Positions 25,233 through 33,995 are shown, counted from the first letter of the stretch. The stretch is DNA of 64,000 nucleotides from Nonomuraea turkmeniaca (GCF_005889735.1 NZ_VCKY01000021.1:1-64000), one strand, 5' to 3'. Numbers and translations: made by a program. Notes: a model not told the origin generated them from the letters alone.

Positions 25233-26608
25233 TACTTCACACCTCCGGCGTGCGCGGCGCGACGGCGCCAGAACAGCAGGCCTCCGGCCGCACTACCCAT
25301 GATCATCACGGATCCGCTCGCGATCAGTCCGTACGCTCCCGTATCCATGGGCGGATCGGGCGCCTCACCGGTCTCCACTCCCCCCTTGGGGGTCTTGGCG
25401 ACCTGCGGCCTCACATACTTCGTCGCCGTCGGCTTCACGGACGTCGTGGTGCTGGTGGTCGGTGTCGCGGTACTCACGACCCCGGGGACGACGACCACGA
25501 CCCCAGGATGGGTGTACTGCGAGGTGGGGTTCGGCGTGCCCGTGGTGGGAGTGTTCGAGGGGCTGGTCCCGTTGGTGGGAGTCCCAGTGCTCGTGGGGTC
25601 GGTCGTCGGCGTCCAGGTCGGGCTGGACGTCGGCGTGCTCGTCCCGCCGACGACGATCTCGACGACGTCCGGCGCGCTGGTCACCACGCACGTGCTCCGG
25701 TGCAGCGTCGGCGGCTCGATCATGGACCTGGTGTGCAGTTTGAACGCGTCCAGGTGGATGGGGGCGTTGTCCAAGGCCTCGATCGTGACCGTGTGCTCGC
25801 CGTAATCAAGGTCGGTCCGCTTCCAGAGGGACTGGTTCCCCTCGATGGCGTTCGTCGGCTGGCCACTCGTGGTCTTCGTGGGATCGACTTCGCCAGAAGT
25901 GTCGTCGTCCACGGTCACCCGCACCCTGCTCACGTCGGGCATGCGGCGGCCGATGTACTCGAACCCGGTGCCACGGAACGTGATGCTCGCACTGTCCCCA
26001 ACGCCGGGGTTGGTGAGGGTGTGGACGTCCCGGAGGTAGTCGTGGTACTCCTCCCGAGTCGACGAGTCATGCGCCCAGGAGCCCGAGTACGACACGCGAT
26101 CCAGCTTGTCGTTGTTGACCACGGTCACACCCTCCGGCGGGAGGAAGTCCACGGTCATGCCCCGGGGACGGAGCTGGATCACTCCTTCTTCGGTGAGATG
26201 GGCGGAAGAGCTCAGCCCTTCCGGCGTCTCGACCCGGACGTTGGGCTGCAGCGCGGCCTGCGCCCTGGTGCCGTCGGCCGTCAGTATGCCGTTCCACGCG
26301 CCGTTGAGCTCCATGTTGGCGCGGACGGAGGTCAGGGCCCCCGCCTCGTAGTAGTCCGGCGACATGAACCGGCGGTTGCCGGTGTACCGCAGCGTCCACG
26401 CGAGATTCATCGATCCGCCGACCTGCACCGCGGTCGGGATGTTCACGCGCGCCTCGAGCGTCACGGGTCCGTTGCCGGCGATGCCGCCCGTGCACCTGTA
26501 CCCGACCACGAGATTGAACGACTGCGCGTCCGCGGGCGTCATCACGAACGCCGCTGACGCGGCCACGCCCACCGATGCGGCGATCAACGCCTTGCGCCAC
26601 CGACTCAC
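25232..26608 (-). CDS. Secreted surface protein with inserted lectin-like domain and sortase-type C-terminus, copy 2
   Basis: The 458-residue protein has a signal peptide (ends TPADAQS). A domain starts YRCTGGIAGNG and closes with STCVVTSAPD near residue 309. Between them lies a beta-sandwich-like insert (SITFRGTGFEYIGRRMPD ... YGEHTVTIEALDNAPIHLDA) resembling carbohydrate-binding modules of secreted glycosidases. A Thr/Pro/Ser stalk follows, then KTPKGGVETG, a hydrophobic helix and a basic tail (WRRRAAHAGG). It shares the Y-x-C-T-G start and the tail motif with copy 1. It is the first gene of the four-gene sortase cluster. Confidence 0.8.
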   Translation of the reverse strand: MSRWRKALIAASVGVAASAAFVMTPADAQSFNLVVGYRCTGGIAGNGPVTLEARVNIPTAVQVGGSMNLAWTLRYTGNRRFMSPDYYEAGALTSVRANMELNGAWNGILTADGTRAQAALQPNVRVETPEGLSSSAHLTEEGVIQLRPRGMTVDFLPPEGVTVVNNDKLDRVSYSGSWAHDSSTREEYHDYLRDVHTLTNPGVGDSASITFRGTGFEYIGRRMPDVSRVRVTVDDDTSGEVDPTKTTSGQPTNAIEGNQSLWKRTDLDYGEHTVTIEALDNAPIHLDAFKLHTRSMIEPPTLHRSTCVVTSAPDVVEIVVGGTSTPTSSPTWTPTTDPTSTGTPTNGTSPSNTPTTGTPNPTSQYTHPGVVVVVPGVVSTATPTTSTTTSVKPTATKYVRPQVAKTPKGGVETGEAPDPPMDTGAYGLIASGSVMIMGSAAGGLLFWRRRAAHAGGVK

Positions 26609-26746
26609 GGGAGACTCCGATCACCACAAATAGACCGAGGGTAGATCTTAGAGTCGAAAACACCTGCAACACATGCTGAATCCGGCATCTTCCAACACTT
26701 GTGATAAAGACGTGTCCAGCAACAGAATCCTGTTCGGGAGGCGAGA

Positions 26747-27892
26747 ATGGAACGAGACCTCTTCGACGAGGAACACCTGCTCTTCAGGGACACGGTGCGC
26801 GAGTTCATGGCTCGCGAGGTCGTGCCGCACCACGCGCAGTGGGAGAAGGACGGCATCGTCCCGCGCGAGGTGTGGAAGAAGGCCGGCGAGCTCGGCATGT
26901 TCGGCTTCTCGGTCCCCGAGGAGTACGGCGGCGCCGGCGTCACGGATTTCCGGTACAACACCGTGATCGTCGAGGAGATCATGCGGCACGGCGCGACCGG
27001 GCTCGGCTTCTCGTTGCACAACGACGTCATGGCCCCGTACGTGGTGGATCTGACCAACGACGAGCAGAAGCAGCGGTGGTTGCCCGGATTCGCCGGCGGG
27101 GAGCTGATCACCGCGATCGCGATGAGCGAGCCGGGCGCGGGCAGCGACCTGCAGGGCATCAGGACCACGGCCATCCGCGAAGGCGACCACTACGTCGTCA
27201 ACGGTCAGAAGACGTTCATCACCAACGGCATCAACGCCGACCTCGTGGTCGTGGTGGCCAAGACCGACCCGGAGGCGGGGGCCAGGGGGACGACGCTGAT
27301 CGTCGTGGAGCGGGGCATGGAGGGGTTCGGCCGGGGCCGGAACCTCGACAAGGTCGGCATGAAGGCACAGGACACCGCCGAGTTGTTCTTCGAGAACGTC
27401 CGCGTGCCCGTCGCCAACCGGCTCGGCCCGAACGACGGCGAAGGTTTCTTCCAGCTCATGCACAACCTTCCCCAGGAACGCCTGTCGATCGCCGTGGCAG
27501 CGGTGGCCGCGGCGGAGTCCGTCCTGGAGCAGACCATCGAGTACTGCAAGACCCGCCAGGCCTTCGGCCGCAGCATCGGCTCGTTCCAGAACACCCGGTT
27601 CGTCCTGGCCGAGCTGGCCACCGAGACCGAGATCGCCCGCCACTACGTCGACAAGTGCATCGTGGCGCTCAACGCCAAGCAGCTCAGCGCGGTGGACGCG
27701 GCCAAGGCCAAGTGGTGGACGACCGAGCTGCAGACCAAGGTCATCGACCGCTGCGTCCAGCTCCACGGCGGGTACGGCTACATGACGGAGTACCCGGTCG
27801 CCAAGGCGTGGCTGGACAGCCGCGTCCAGACCATCTACGGCGGCACCACCGAGATCATGAAGGAGATCATCGGCCGGTCATTCGGGTTCTGA
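26747..27892 (+). CDS. Acyl-CoA dehydrogenase
   Basis: The 381-residue standard-length enzyme has FSVPEEYGGAGVTDF, AMSEPGAGSDLQGI (FAD site), NGQKTFITNGINADLVVV, the C-terminal LHGGYGYMTEYPVAK and IYGGTTEIMKEIIGR. The ATG follows GGGAGGCGAG. It performs FAD-dependent alpha,beta-dehydrogenation of acyl-CoA. It is divergent from the sortase cluster and ends about 45 bases before the TnpB element. Confidence 0.95.
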   Translation: MERDLFDEEHLLFRDTVREFMAREVVPHHAQWEKDGIVPREVWKKAGELGMFGFSVPEEYGGAGVTDFRYNTVIVEEIMRHGATGLGFSLHNDVMAPYVVDLTNDEQKQRWLPGFAGGELITAIAMSEPGAGSDLQGIRTTAIREGDHYVVNGQKTFITNGINADLVVVVAKTDPEAGARGTTLIVVERGMEGFGRGRNLDKVGMKAQDTAELFFENVRVPVANRLGPNDGEGFFQLMHNLPQERLSIAVAAVAAAESVLEQTIEYCKTRQAFGRSIGSFQNTRFVLAELATETEIARHYVDKCIVALNAKQLSAVDAAKAKWWTTELQTKVIDRCVQLHGGYGYMTEYPVAKAWLDSRVQTIYGGTTEIMKEIIGRSFGF

Positions 27893-27936
27893 TTCCTGGC
27901 GCGCGGGCAAGCGGGCGACACCGCATACTGGACAGC

Positions 27937-29080
27937 GTGACTCCTCCGCTCCCTGAGGGGAGCGGCTTCTCGCTAAGCCGCACCCGCAGCGTCGCGAAGG
28001 GCAAGCCCTGCCCTGAGAACGTTGATCGCCGCATTGACGTCGGCGTGCGTCGCATGACCGCAGGCGGTGCATCGGAACGCGGCTTGGCTGATGCGGTTCT
28101 CCTTCGCGCTGTGTCCGCAGCGGGCACAGATGCGGGAGGTGTTGGCGGGGTTCACTGCGATCAACTCTCGACCGGCGCTTTCAGCCTTGTGCGCGAGGAC
28201 CGTCAGGAACACCCCCCAACCCGCATCGAGGATCGAACGATTCAGGCCGGATTTGGCGGATGCGCGATTAGGCAGGAATCCACTCTGGCCATCAGGCTGG
28301 GGCGCAGCTCGCCTAGTCATGTTCGCGACGTGCAAGGCCTCGTGCACAATCACGTCGTAGGCGCGAACCAGCGAGAGCGTGGCTTTGTGAGTGCCGTCCA
28401 AACGCTGACGGCGCACCTTCGCATGCAGTCGGGCAACCCGTGCGACGGCCTTGACGCGGCGCTTGCTGCCTCGTGTCTTACGGGCAAGGTCTCGTTGGGC
28501 CGTCGCAAGACGGTCAGCGGTCTTGGCCAGGTGGCGCGGGTTGACCAGGTGGTTGCCATCGCTAGTGGTGACAAGCGAGGCCACGCCCATGTCAATCCCG
28601 GCCATCGCGCCAGTCGCAGGCAAGGTATCGGCAGGCACCTCATCACACGACAGCACGACGTACCAGCGAACGCCCTCCCGCTTCACACTGATCGTCTTCA
28701 CTCGGCCCTTGATAGGGCGGTGCTGGTGGACACGTCCGTGACCCACATCCTGAAGGCGAACAAACGTCGTTGTCGGGTGCGCTGGCTGAGAGTCCCATCG
28801 GCAGCCGTCACCATCCTTGGGCCACTCCACCGTGTCAAACCAGCCTCGCCCCTTGAAACGAGGGAAACCGGGCGTGCGTCCCCGACCGATCCGCCGGAAG
28901 AACGCCGTGAACGCCTTATCCAGGCGGCGGAGCGTGGCTTGCTGGGAGGAGAACGACCACCGTCCCTGCCCGCCTGGGTCGTCGGCGCGAATTCCCTTCA
29001 TCTCTGCCGATTGATCGCTGGGCCGCAGCAAGAACTTGTACGACCTACGCACGCCCACCTCCCTGGGCCTTTCACGCTTG
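27937..29080 (-). mobile_element. IS200/IS605-type (IS1341-like) element carrying only tnpB
   Basis: The element consists of a minus-strand tnpB followed by a right end with a perfect 8-bp hairpin (27946-27953 with 27958-27965) and the terminal GAGTCAC typical of this family. On the left it abuts TTGAT (minus strand, 29085-29081), a known target/TAM sequence in this family. No tnpA is present, so it cannot move on its own. Boundaries are inferred from these signals. Confidence 0.65.
27973..29052 (-). CDS. tnpB: TnpB RNA-guided nuclease-like protein with N-terminal deletion
   Basis: The protein is about 359 residues from GTG 29052 (AGGGAGG upstream). The RuvC nuclease residues are all visible: Asp in AGIDMGVASLV, Glu in IVHEALHVANM, Asp in THADVNAAINVL. 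The CARCG...CTACG zinc finger is intact. The N-terminus jumps from SYKFLLRP directly to SDQSAEMKG; relatives as I recall them carry about 40-45 residues there, so part of the recognition domain is missing. TnpB uses a guide RNA from the element's right end to cut DNA; this copy is probably impaired. Confidence 0.85.
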   Translation of the reverse strand: MRRSYKFLLRPSDQSAEMKGIRADDPGGQGRWSFSSQQATLRRLDKAFTAFFRRIGRGRTPGFPRFKGRGWFDTVEWPKDGDGCRWDSQPAHPTTTFVRLQDVGHGRVHQHRPIKGRVKTISVKREGVRWYVVLSCDEVPADTLPATGAMAGIDMGVASLVTTSDGNHLVNPRHLAKTADRLATAQRDLARKTRGSKRRVKAVARVARLHAKVRRQRLDGTHKATLSLVRAYDVIVHEALHVANMTRRAAPQPDGQSGFLPNRASAKSGLNRSILDAGWGVFLTVLAHKAESAGRELIAVNPANTSRICARCGHSAKENRISQAAFRCTACGHATHADVNAAINVLRAGLALRDAAGAA

Positions 29081-29174
29081 ATCAAACCGTACCGACCAGC
29101 ACCGACAAAATCCGAAGGGAGGGAGCGCGGATTCCCCGCCGCCCGAAGCAGGCGAGCCCCTCCGCGCGACCCCG

Positions 29175-29336
29175 ATGGACAGCGGCCTGATCCTTCTGGT
29201 CTTCCTGGCGCTGCTGGTCGCCTGGGGGCTCAATCGTGTGCGCCGGGCGTTCCGCCTGGGTCCCGTGGGCTATGCCGGCGTGATGATCGTGTTCATCATC
29301 GCCATGCTGCTCGTCTGGGGCCAGACCAAGGTCTAG
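29175..29336 (+). CDS. Small membrane protein (53 residues)
   Basis: An ATG at 29175 opens 53 codons. The product has two membrane helices (LILLVFLALLVAWGL and YAGVMIVFIIAMLLVWG) joined by a basic loop (NRVRRAFRLGP) and ends QTKV. It has strong GC3 bias and a clean stop before the convergent MarR gene. The ribosome-binding site is weak. Role unknown; a small inner-membrane accessory protein is the likeliest reading. Confidence 0.55.
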   Translation: MDSGLILLVFLALLVAWGLNRVRRAFRLGPVGYAGVMIVFIIAMLLVWGQTKV

Positions 29337-29351
29337 GGCCCAGGCCAGGAT

Positions 29352-29774
29352 CTAGGCGATCGCGTCGACGAAGCGGGTGAGCAGGCGGGCGAACTCGGCG
29401 CGCTCGGCCGCCGACCAGCCCTCCATCGCCGCCGCGAACGCCGCCTGCCGGGCGCGGTGGGCGTGCTCCAGCGCGGCACTCCCCTCGTCCGTCAGCGCCA
29501 GGTGCGACCTGCGCCCGTCCGCCTGGTCGGCCTCGCGCCTGACCAGACCCGCCTCCACGGCCGCGGCCACCAGCCGGCTGGCCCGCGGCTGGTCCACGCT
29601 CAACGCCTGCGCGACGGCGGTCACGGTGACGGGCTCGCGGGCGCCTTCGATCACGTCCAGCACGTCGTACTCGGGTCCGGCACCTTGGGCCTTCGCCAGC
29701 ACCCGCCTGCTCTGCCTGCGCCTGATGGCGACCATCGCCCGCTCGATCGCCACAATTTCCTTGTCTTTATACAT
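29352..29774 (-). CDS. MarR-family transcriptional regulator
   Basis: The protein is about 140 residues with the MarR winged helix: helix pair VAQALSVDQPRASRLVAAAV, wing VRREADQADGRRSHLALTDEG. I prefer ATG 29774 over 29792 because TACAAT, a good -10 hexamer, lies 7 bases before it, implying a leaderless transcript. It is divergent from another MarR-like gene whose start is 20 bases away. MarR dimers usually repress a divergent neighbour and respond to small phenolic ligands. Confidence 0.85.
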   Translation of the reverse strand: MYKDKEIVAIERAMVAIRRRQSRRVLAKAQGAGPEYDVLDVIEGAREPVTVTAVAQALSVDQPRASRLVAAAVEAGLVRREADQADGRRSHLALTDEGSAALEHAHRARQAAFAAAMEGWSAAERAEFARLLTRFVDAIA

Positions 29775-29794
29775 ATAGTTGTTATTGTACATGC

Positions 29795-30160
29795 ATGGAG
29801 AAGCACATTGGCTATTGGGTGAAGAATCTGGACACGGTGCTGGAAAGCGCCATGGACGACGCGCTGCAGATGTCCCGGCGCGAGTGGCAGGTGCTCAATA
29901 CCGCCGCGCATGGAGCCCAGCCGGACGAGCTGGCGCCGTTCACCGGGGTGGAGGAGGCGGTGGCGCAGCTCACTGCCCGGGGATGGCTGGCGGACGGCCG
30001 GATCACCGAGGCAGGGAGGGCCGCGCACGTGGAGATCGCCGAGCGGGTGGGCCGGTTCAGGCGGCAGGCGGGCGCGGGCGTGACCCCGGAGGAATATCGG
30101 ACGACCGTGGACGTGCTTCGCCGCATGGCCGACAACCTCACGGCGCCGGTGGCCTCATGA
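29795..30160 (+). CDS. MarR-like winged-helix protein
   Basis: The 121-residue protein starts MEKHIGYWVKNLDTVLESAM and contains MSRREWQVLNTAAHG and VEEAVAQLTARGWLADGRIT, the layout of a small MarR-type winged helix. A TTGTCT/TATTGT pair with 16-base spacing ends about 7 bases before the ATG, so the mRNA may be leaderless. It is divergent from a second MarR gene and overlaps the convergent hydrolase gene by 6 bases. Confidence 0.75.
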   Translation: MEKHIGYWVKNLDTVLESAMDDALQMSRREWQVLNTAAHGAQPDELAPFTGVEEAVAQLTARGWLADGRITEAGRAAHVEIAERVGRFRRQAGAGVTPEEYRTTVDVLRRMADNLTAPVAS

Positions 30161-30931
30161 AGCCGAGGCCTCCAGGAGGACGCGGGCCACCAGCTCCGGG
30201 TCATCGCTCATCGGCACGTGCCCGCAGCCCTTCAGCAGCTTGACCCGCTGCCCCGACCACCGGGCCGCGCGTACGGCCTGGCGGCGCAGCAGCAGGCGGT
30301 CGTGCTCGCCCCAGGCGATCGTGATCGGCGACTTGGGCGGCGCGGGCGGCATCACTCCGGCGAACGACTCCAGCGTCTCGTCGAAGCCGCTCGACTCGGC
30401 CAGCGCCCGCGTGGCGGCGATCAGCGCGGCCGGCTCCATCCTGGACGGGTGGGCGACCAGCACGCCGGTGGACAGAGCACGCAGGAGCGGGCTCTCCGCC
30501 GTCCTGACGGCCTGCTCGGGCGGCATCGCCCGCGCGGTGGCCCGCAACGCGCGCAGCACGGTCTGGCAGTAGAGCAGCTCGGATCGGGACCAGAAGCCGG
30601 CGGGCGACAACGCCGTGGCCGTGCGTACGACCCCGCGCGCGGCCAGCTCCAGCGCGATGTAGCCGCCGAGCGAGTTGCCCGCCACGTGCGGCTCGCGGAT
30701 GCCGAGCAACGCGCAGAACGACTCGACCGCGTCGGCCAGCGACTCCGCGGTGTACGGCGTGCCGTCAGGCAGCCCTCGCGACGCCCCGAACCCGGGCAGG
30801 TCGATCGCGATCACGGTACGGGAGGCGGCCAGGCGGTCCAGCACCGGCGTCCAGGCCTGCCAGTGGTGGCCGATGCCGTGGACGAGGATCAGCGGCGGAC
30901 CGGCGCCACGCCGTTCGAAGGCCAGCTCCAT
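30155..30931 (-). CDS. Alpha/beta hydrolase
   Basis: The 258-residue protein has the alpha/beta hydrolase fold: oxyanion segment ILVHGIGHHWQAW, nucleophile elbow GNSLGGYIAL (Ser), acid region WGEHDRLLL and catalytic His in GCGHVPMSDDP. All triad residues are visible. It probably hydrolyses an ester, lactone or similar; no subfamily stands out. It lies immediately downstream of the SpoIIE-type phosphatase gene (17-base gap) and may share its transcript. Confidence 0.88.
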   Translation of the reverse strand: MELAFERRGAGPPLILVHGIGHHWQAWTPVLDRLAASRTVIAIDLPGFGASRGLPDGTPYTAESLADAVESFCALLGIREPHVAGNSLGGYIALELAARGVVRTATALSPAGFWSRSELLYCQTVLRALRATARAMPPEQAVRTAESPLLRALSTGVLVAHPSRMEPAALIAATRALAESSGFDETLESFAGVMPPAPPKSPITIAWGEHDRLLLRRQAVRAARWSGQRVKLLKGCGHVPMSDDPELVARVLLEASAS

Positions 30932-30947
30932 GCCGCCAGTGAATCAC

Positions 30948-33170
30948 TCATCGGCCGCGCGTGGGAATCTCGAACCAGACGGCTTTGCCTTCCCTGGTGG
31001 GTCGCGAGCCCCAGCGCCTGGCCAGTTGGTCGACGAGGTAGAGGCCGCGCCCGCCCTCGTCGTTCTCCCCCGCGCTGCGGATCCGTGGCAGGCGCAGGTC
31101 CTGGTCGAACACCTCGACCCAGACCGACTCCTCGCCCCTGCGCAGCCGCAGGATGAACTCCTTGTCGCCGACCACTTCGTCCTCGAAGCCCGGCATGTCC
31201 CAGGACTCCTCGAACGGCAGCGGCGGGCCCTCCACGACCAGCTCCCTGCGCGGCACGCTGGCGCTGGCGGCGTGCAGGACCACGTTCGTCACGACTTCGG
31301 AGACCAGCAGGCAGGCCAGCTCGGCCCGCTCCTCGGGCACGTTCCAGCTCGCGAACGCCTCCGAGGCCATCCGGCGCGCCTCGCCGACCATGATCGGCTG
31401 TGCGGGGAACGTCCGCTCCTCGACGTCGAGATCCACATCGCTGGAGCGCACGACCAGGATCGCCATGTCGTCGTCGATCTCGCCGGGCACCGCGACCGTG
31501 GCGGCGTCGGCGATGCGCTCGACGTCGGCGTCGGCCATCTTGGCCAGCTTGTCGCAGAGCACGCCGAGCGTCTCCTCCTCGCTCGGCATCCTGCCGTCGC
31601 GGCCGGGACGGCGGTCGACCAGGCCGTCGGTGTACAGGAGCAGCGCCGCGCCCGGCGGGAGCGTGCGGGTCTCCTCCTTGTAGACCAGGTCGGCGTGCAT
31701 GCCCTTGGCGCGTACGCCGAGCGGCTGGCCGACCTCCTCGATGTCCAGCTCCACGCACTGGCCGTCGACCAGCAGCAGCGGCGGGGCGTGCCCCGCGTTG
31801 GCGAAGGACAGCTGCCTGGACCAGGCGTCGTAGACCAGGTATTGGCAGGTCACGATGGGCGGGATGCTGACGTCGGCGCCGTTGTCGTCCTGCTCGGGGG
31901 TGGCGATGATGCGGGTCCACTCGTCGAGCCGAGCCAGGATGTCGGCGGGCGACTTGTCGTCCTGCGCGAAGGCCCGCAGCGCGGCCCGCAGCTGGCCCAT
32001 GATGGCCGCCGCCTTGGCGCCCCGGCCCTCGACGTCGCCGATCACGATGCCGACGCGACCCGCGGACAGCGGGATCACGTCGTACCAGTCGCCGCCGACC
32101 TGAGTCTGGATGCCCTGCCCGTGGGAGGCCAGCGGCGCCGCGGGGTAGTAGCGCACCGCGATCTCCAGGCCGTCGAGCTGCGGCAGCGCCCTGGGCAGCA
32201 GGTATTTCTGAAACGATTCGGCGGTGTGCCGCTCCTCCTCGAACAGCAGCGCGTTGTCGATCGCGAGCGCGACCCTGGTGGCGATGGCGCCCACGAAGTC
32301 GCGGTCGAACGCGTCGTAGTGGGGGCTGTGGCGGTCGGTGAGGTTGGACAGGCCGAGGTACATCAGGCCGAGGGTCTCACCGCGCACCAGCAAGGGGGCG
32401 ACGATGGCCGAGGTCATGCCGATCTCGCCGCACAGCCGCGCGCTGTCGTCGTGTGGGGACGGGTAGTTGCTGCTGGAGAAGTCCTCGACGAGGATGGTCT
32501 CCTGGCGGCGCAGCGCCGTGTCCGCGTAGTGGCCGGAGGGGTAGCGGATCTCCGCGCCCACCGGCTTCCATGTGCCCGACGGCGGCGTCCACCCCTGCAC
32601 GTGTTGTGAGACCCGGCGGACGAGCCGGTCACCCTCCATCAGCTCGATGAAGCAGTGGTCGGCGAACTGCGGGACGAGCATCTCGGCGACGCGCTTGAGC
32701 GTCTCCTCGACGTAGAGCGAGCCGGCCAGCCGCTCGCCGATGCGCTCGAGCAGCCCGAAACGGTCCTTTTCCCGCTCGTTGCTGCGCAGCGCCTCGCGGG
32801 CCACGATGACGATGCCCGTCACCGATCCCGAGGGGTGGCGCAACGGCACGGCCTGGGCGCGGACGTAGACGATGGTGCCGTCGCCGCGCTTGATGTCGAA
32901 CGTGCCCTCCCACACACCGCCCTTGAGCACGTGCTTGGCCAGCTCGACCGCCAGCGGGTGGTCCCGCTCCATGATTCCGAGGGACAGGACGGACGTGCCC
33001 CGGGTGGGCGCGCCGCCCGGACGGCCGAAGAGCTTCTCGGCGAACGGGTTCCAGTAGAGGAGGTTGCTGAAACGGTCGGTGACGACCACCGCCATTTCCG
33101 CGTGGTCTAGCACGGATCCGGCAGCAAGGTGATCAGCCGCATCTTGTGACAGATCCCCCCAACGCTTCAT
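30948..33170 (-). CDS. PAS-GAF-SpoIIE phosphatase-HATPase signalling protein
   Basis: The protein is about 740 residues from ATG 33170. A PAS domain (MAVVVTDRFSNLLYWNPFAE) is followed by GAF (residues ~145-305, VAPLLVRGETLGLMYLGLS) and a PP2C-type SpoIIE phosphatase (about 325-545). The phosphatase has metal motifs GGDWYDVI, VGIVIGDVEGRG, LLLYTDGLVDRR and IDDDMAILVV. A C-terminal GHKL ATPase of the anti-sigma (RsbW) type (ELACLLVSEVVTNVVLHA ... GGRGLYLVDQLARRWG) ends the protein. It combines phosphatase and kinase arms of a partner-switching system that controls anti-sigma antagonists; a STAS protein is encoded at 44.1 kb but is not linked. Confidence 0.9.
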   Translation of the reverse strand: MKRWGDLSQDAADHLAAGSVLDHAEMAVVVTDRFSNLLYWNPFAEKLFGRPGGAPTRGTSVLSLGIMERDHPLAVELAKHVLKGGVWEGTFDIKRGDGTIVYVRAQAVPLRHPSGSVTGIVIVAREALRSNEREKDRFGLLERIGERLAGSLYVEETLKRVAEMLVPQFADHCFIELMEGDRLVRRVSQHVQGWTPPSGTWKPVGAEIRYPSGHYADTALRRQETILVEDFSSSNYPSPHDDSARLCGEIGMTSAIVAPLLVRGETLGLMYLGLSNLTDRHSPHYDAFDRDFVGAIATRVALAIDNALLFEEERHTAESFQKYLLPRALPQLDGLEIAVRYYPAAPLASHGQGIQTQVGGDWYDVIPLSAGRVGIVIGDVEGRGAKAAAIMGQLRAALRAFAQDDKSPADILARLDEWTRIIATPEQDDNGADVSIPPIVTCQYLVYDAWSRQLSFANAGHAPPLLLVDGQCVELDIEEVGQPLGVRAKGMHADLVYKEETRTLPPGAALLLYTDGLVDRRPGRDGRMPSEEETLGVLCDKLAKMADADVERIADAATVAVPGEIDDDMAILVVRSSDVDLDVEERTFPAQPIMVGEARRMASEAFASWNVPEERAELACLLVSEVVTNVVLHAASASVPRRELVVEGPPLPFEESWDMPGFEDEVVGDKEFILRLRRGEESVWVEVFDQDLRLPRIRSAGENDEGGRGLYLVDQLARRWGSRPTREGKAVWFEIPTRGR

Positions 33171-33293
33171 CCGGAGACCACTCCTCGGGGTGGCGAGCAT
33201 GCAAAGCGAACCACGAGCGCTCCTGCAACAGTCTTGGCCAGGGGGGAGTGGAGGGTCTCCCAGGAGGGATTCAACCAAGCAGCTGCGCGCGCG

Positions 33294-33995
33294 TCAGCGC
33301 TTGGAGACAAAAACGTGCGCGGCAACATCGCGCGGAAGCTCCGCGGGAGTGTCGTTCGCGTCACCGTCACCTGTCACCCGCACACCGTCGTCGCTCGCCG
33401 CGAGCGTGACCTCGCGTCCGGGTTGTATCCCAACTTGCTTGAGTTTAAGCATCACAGCGGGATCACTTTGCACTTGTTCGCTAATTCGCCGGACCACGAC
33501 GGGTATATCTCTCGGCCCTGCCAGGTCGCTCATGGAGGTCAGCTGATTGGTGCCGGCGTCTGCCTCCTTCGCGCCCAGCTCGGCGAGCCCGGGGATCGGG
33601 TTGCCGTGCGGGCACACCGTTGGGTTGTCCAGCAACGTGACCAGCCGCGCCTCCACGGACTCCGACATGACGTGCTCCCAGCGGCAGGCCTCGATGTGCA
33701 CCTCTTCCCAGGGAAGTCCGATCACCTGGGTCAACAGGCACTCCGCGAGCCGGTGCTTGCGCATCACCCGCGTGGCGAGCTGACGGCCGAGCTCCGTCAT
33801 CGACAAGTGCCGGTCGCCCTCCACCCGGACGAGGCCGTCACGCTCCATGCGCGCGACGGTCTGGCTCACCGTGGGGCCGCTCTGCTGCAGCCGCTCGGCG
33901 ATGCGCGCGCGAAGGGGGACGATGCCCTCCTCCTCGAGCTCGTAAATCGTGCGGAGGTACATCTCCGTCGTATCGATCAGGCCGTGTGCGGTCAA
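33294..33995 (-). CDS. DtxR/IdeR-family metal-dependent repressor
   Basis: The 233-residue protein has an N-terminal winged helix (MYLRTIYELEEEGIVPLRAR, RLQQSGPTVSQTVARMERDG), a dimer/metal domain (HRLAECLLTQVIGLPWEEVH, IEACRWEHVMS with Cys, Glu and His ligands) and a C-terminal SH3-like domain. This is the full architecture of IdeR/DtxR, which binds Fe(II) and represses iron-uptake genes. No obvious target operon is adjacent. Confidence 0.93.
   Translation of the reverse strand: MTAHGLIDTTEMYLRTIYELEEEGIVPLRARIAERLQQSGPTVSQTVARMERDGLVRVEGDRHLSMTELGRQLATRVMRKHRLAECLLTQVIGLPWEEVHIEACRWEHVMSESVEARLVTLLDNPTVCPHGNPIPGLAELGAKEADAGTNQLTSMSDLAGPRDIPVVVRRISEQVQSDPAVMLKLKQVGIQPGREVTLAASDDGVRVTGDGDANDTPAELPRDVAAHVFVSKR

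Noticed and set aside
26701-29190. 829-codon + strand open frame
   Set aside because: It is an antisense or off-frame shadow of the acyl-CoA dehydrogenase and TnpB genes; Arg/Pro-rich composition, no domain, no ribosome-binding site.
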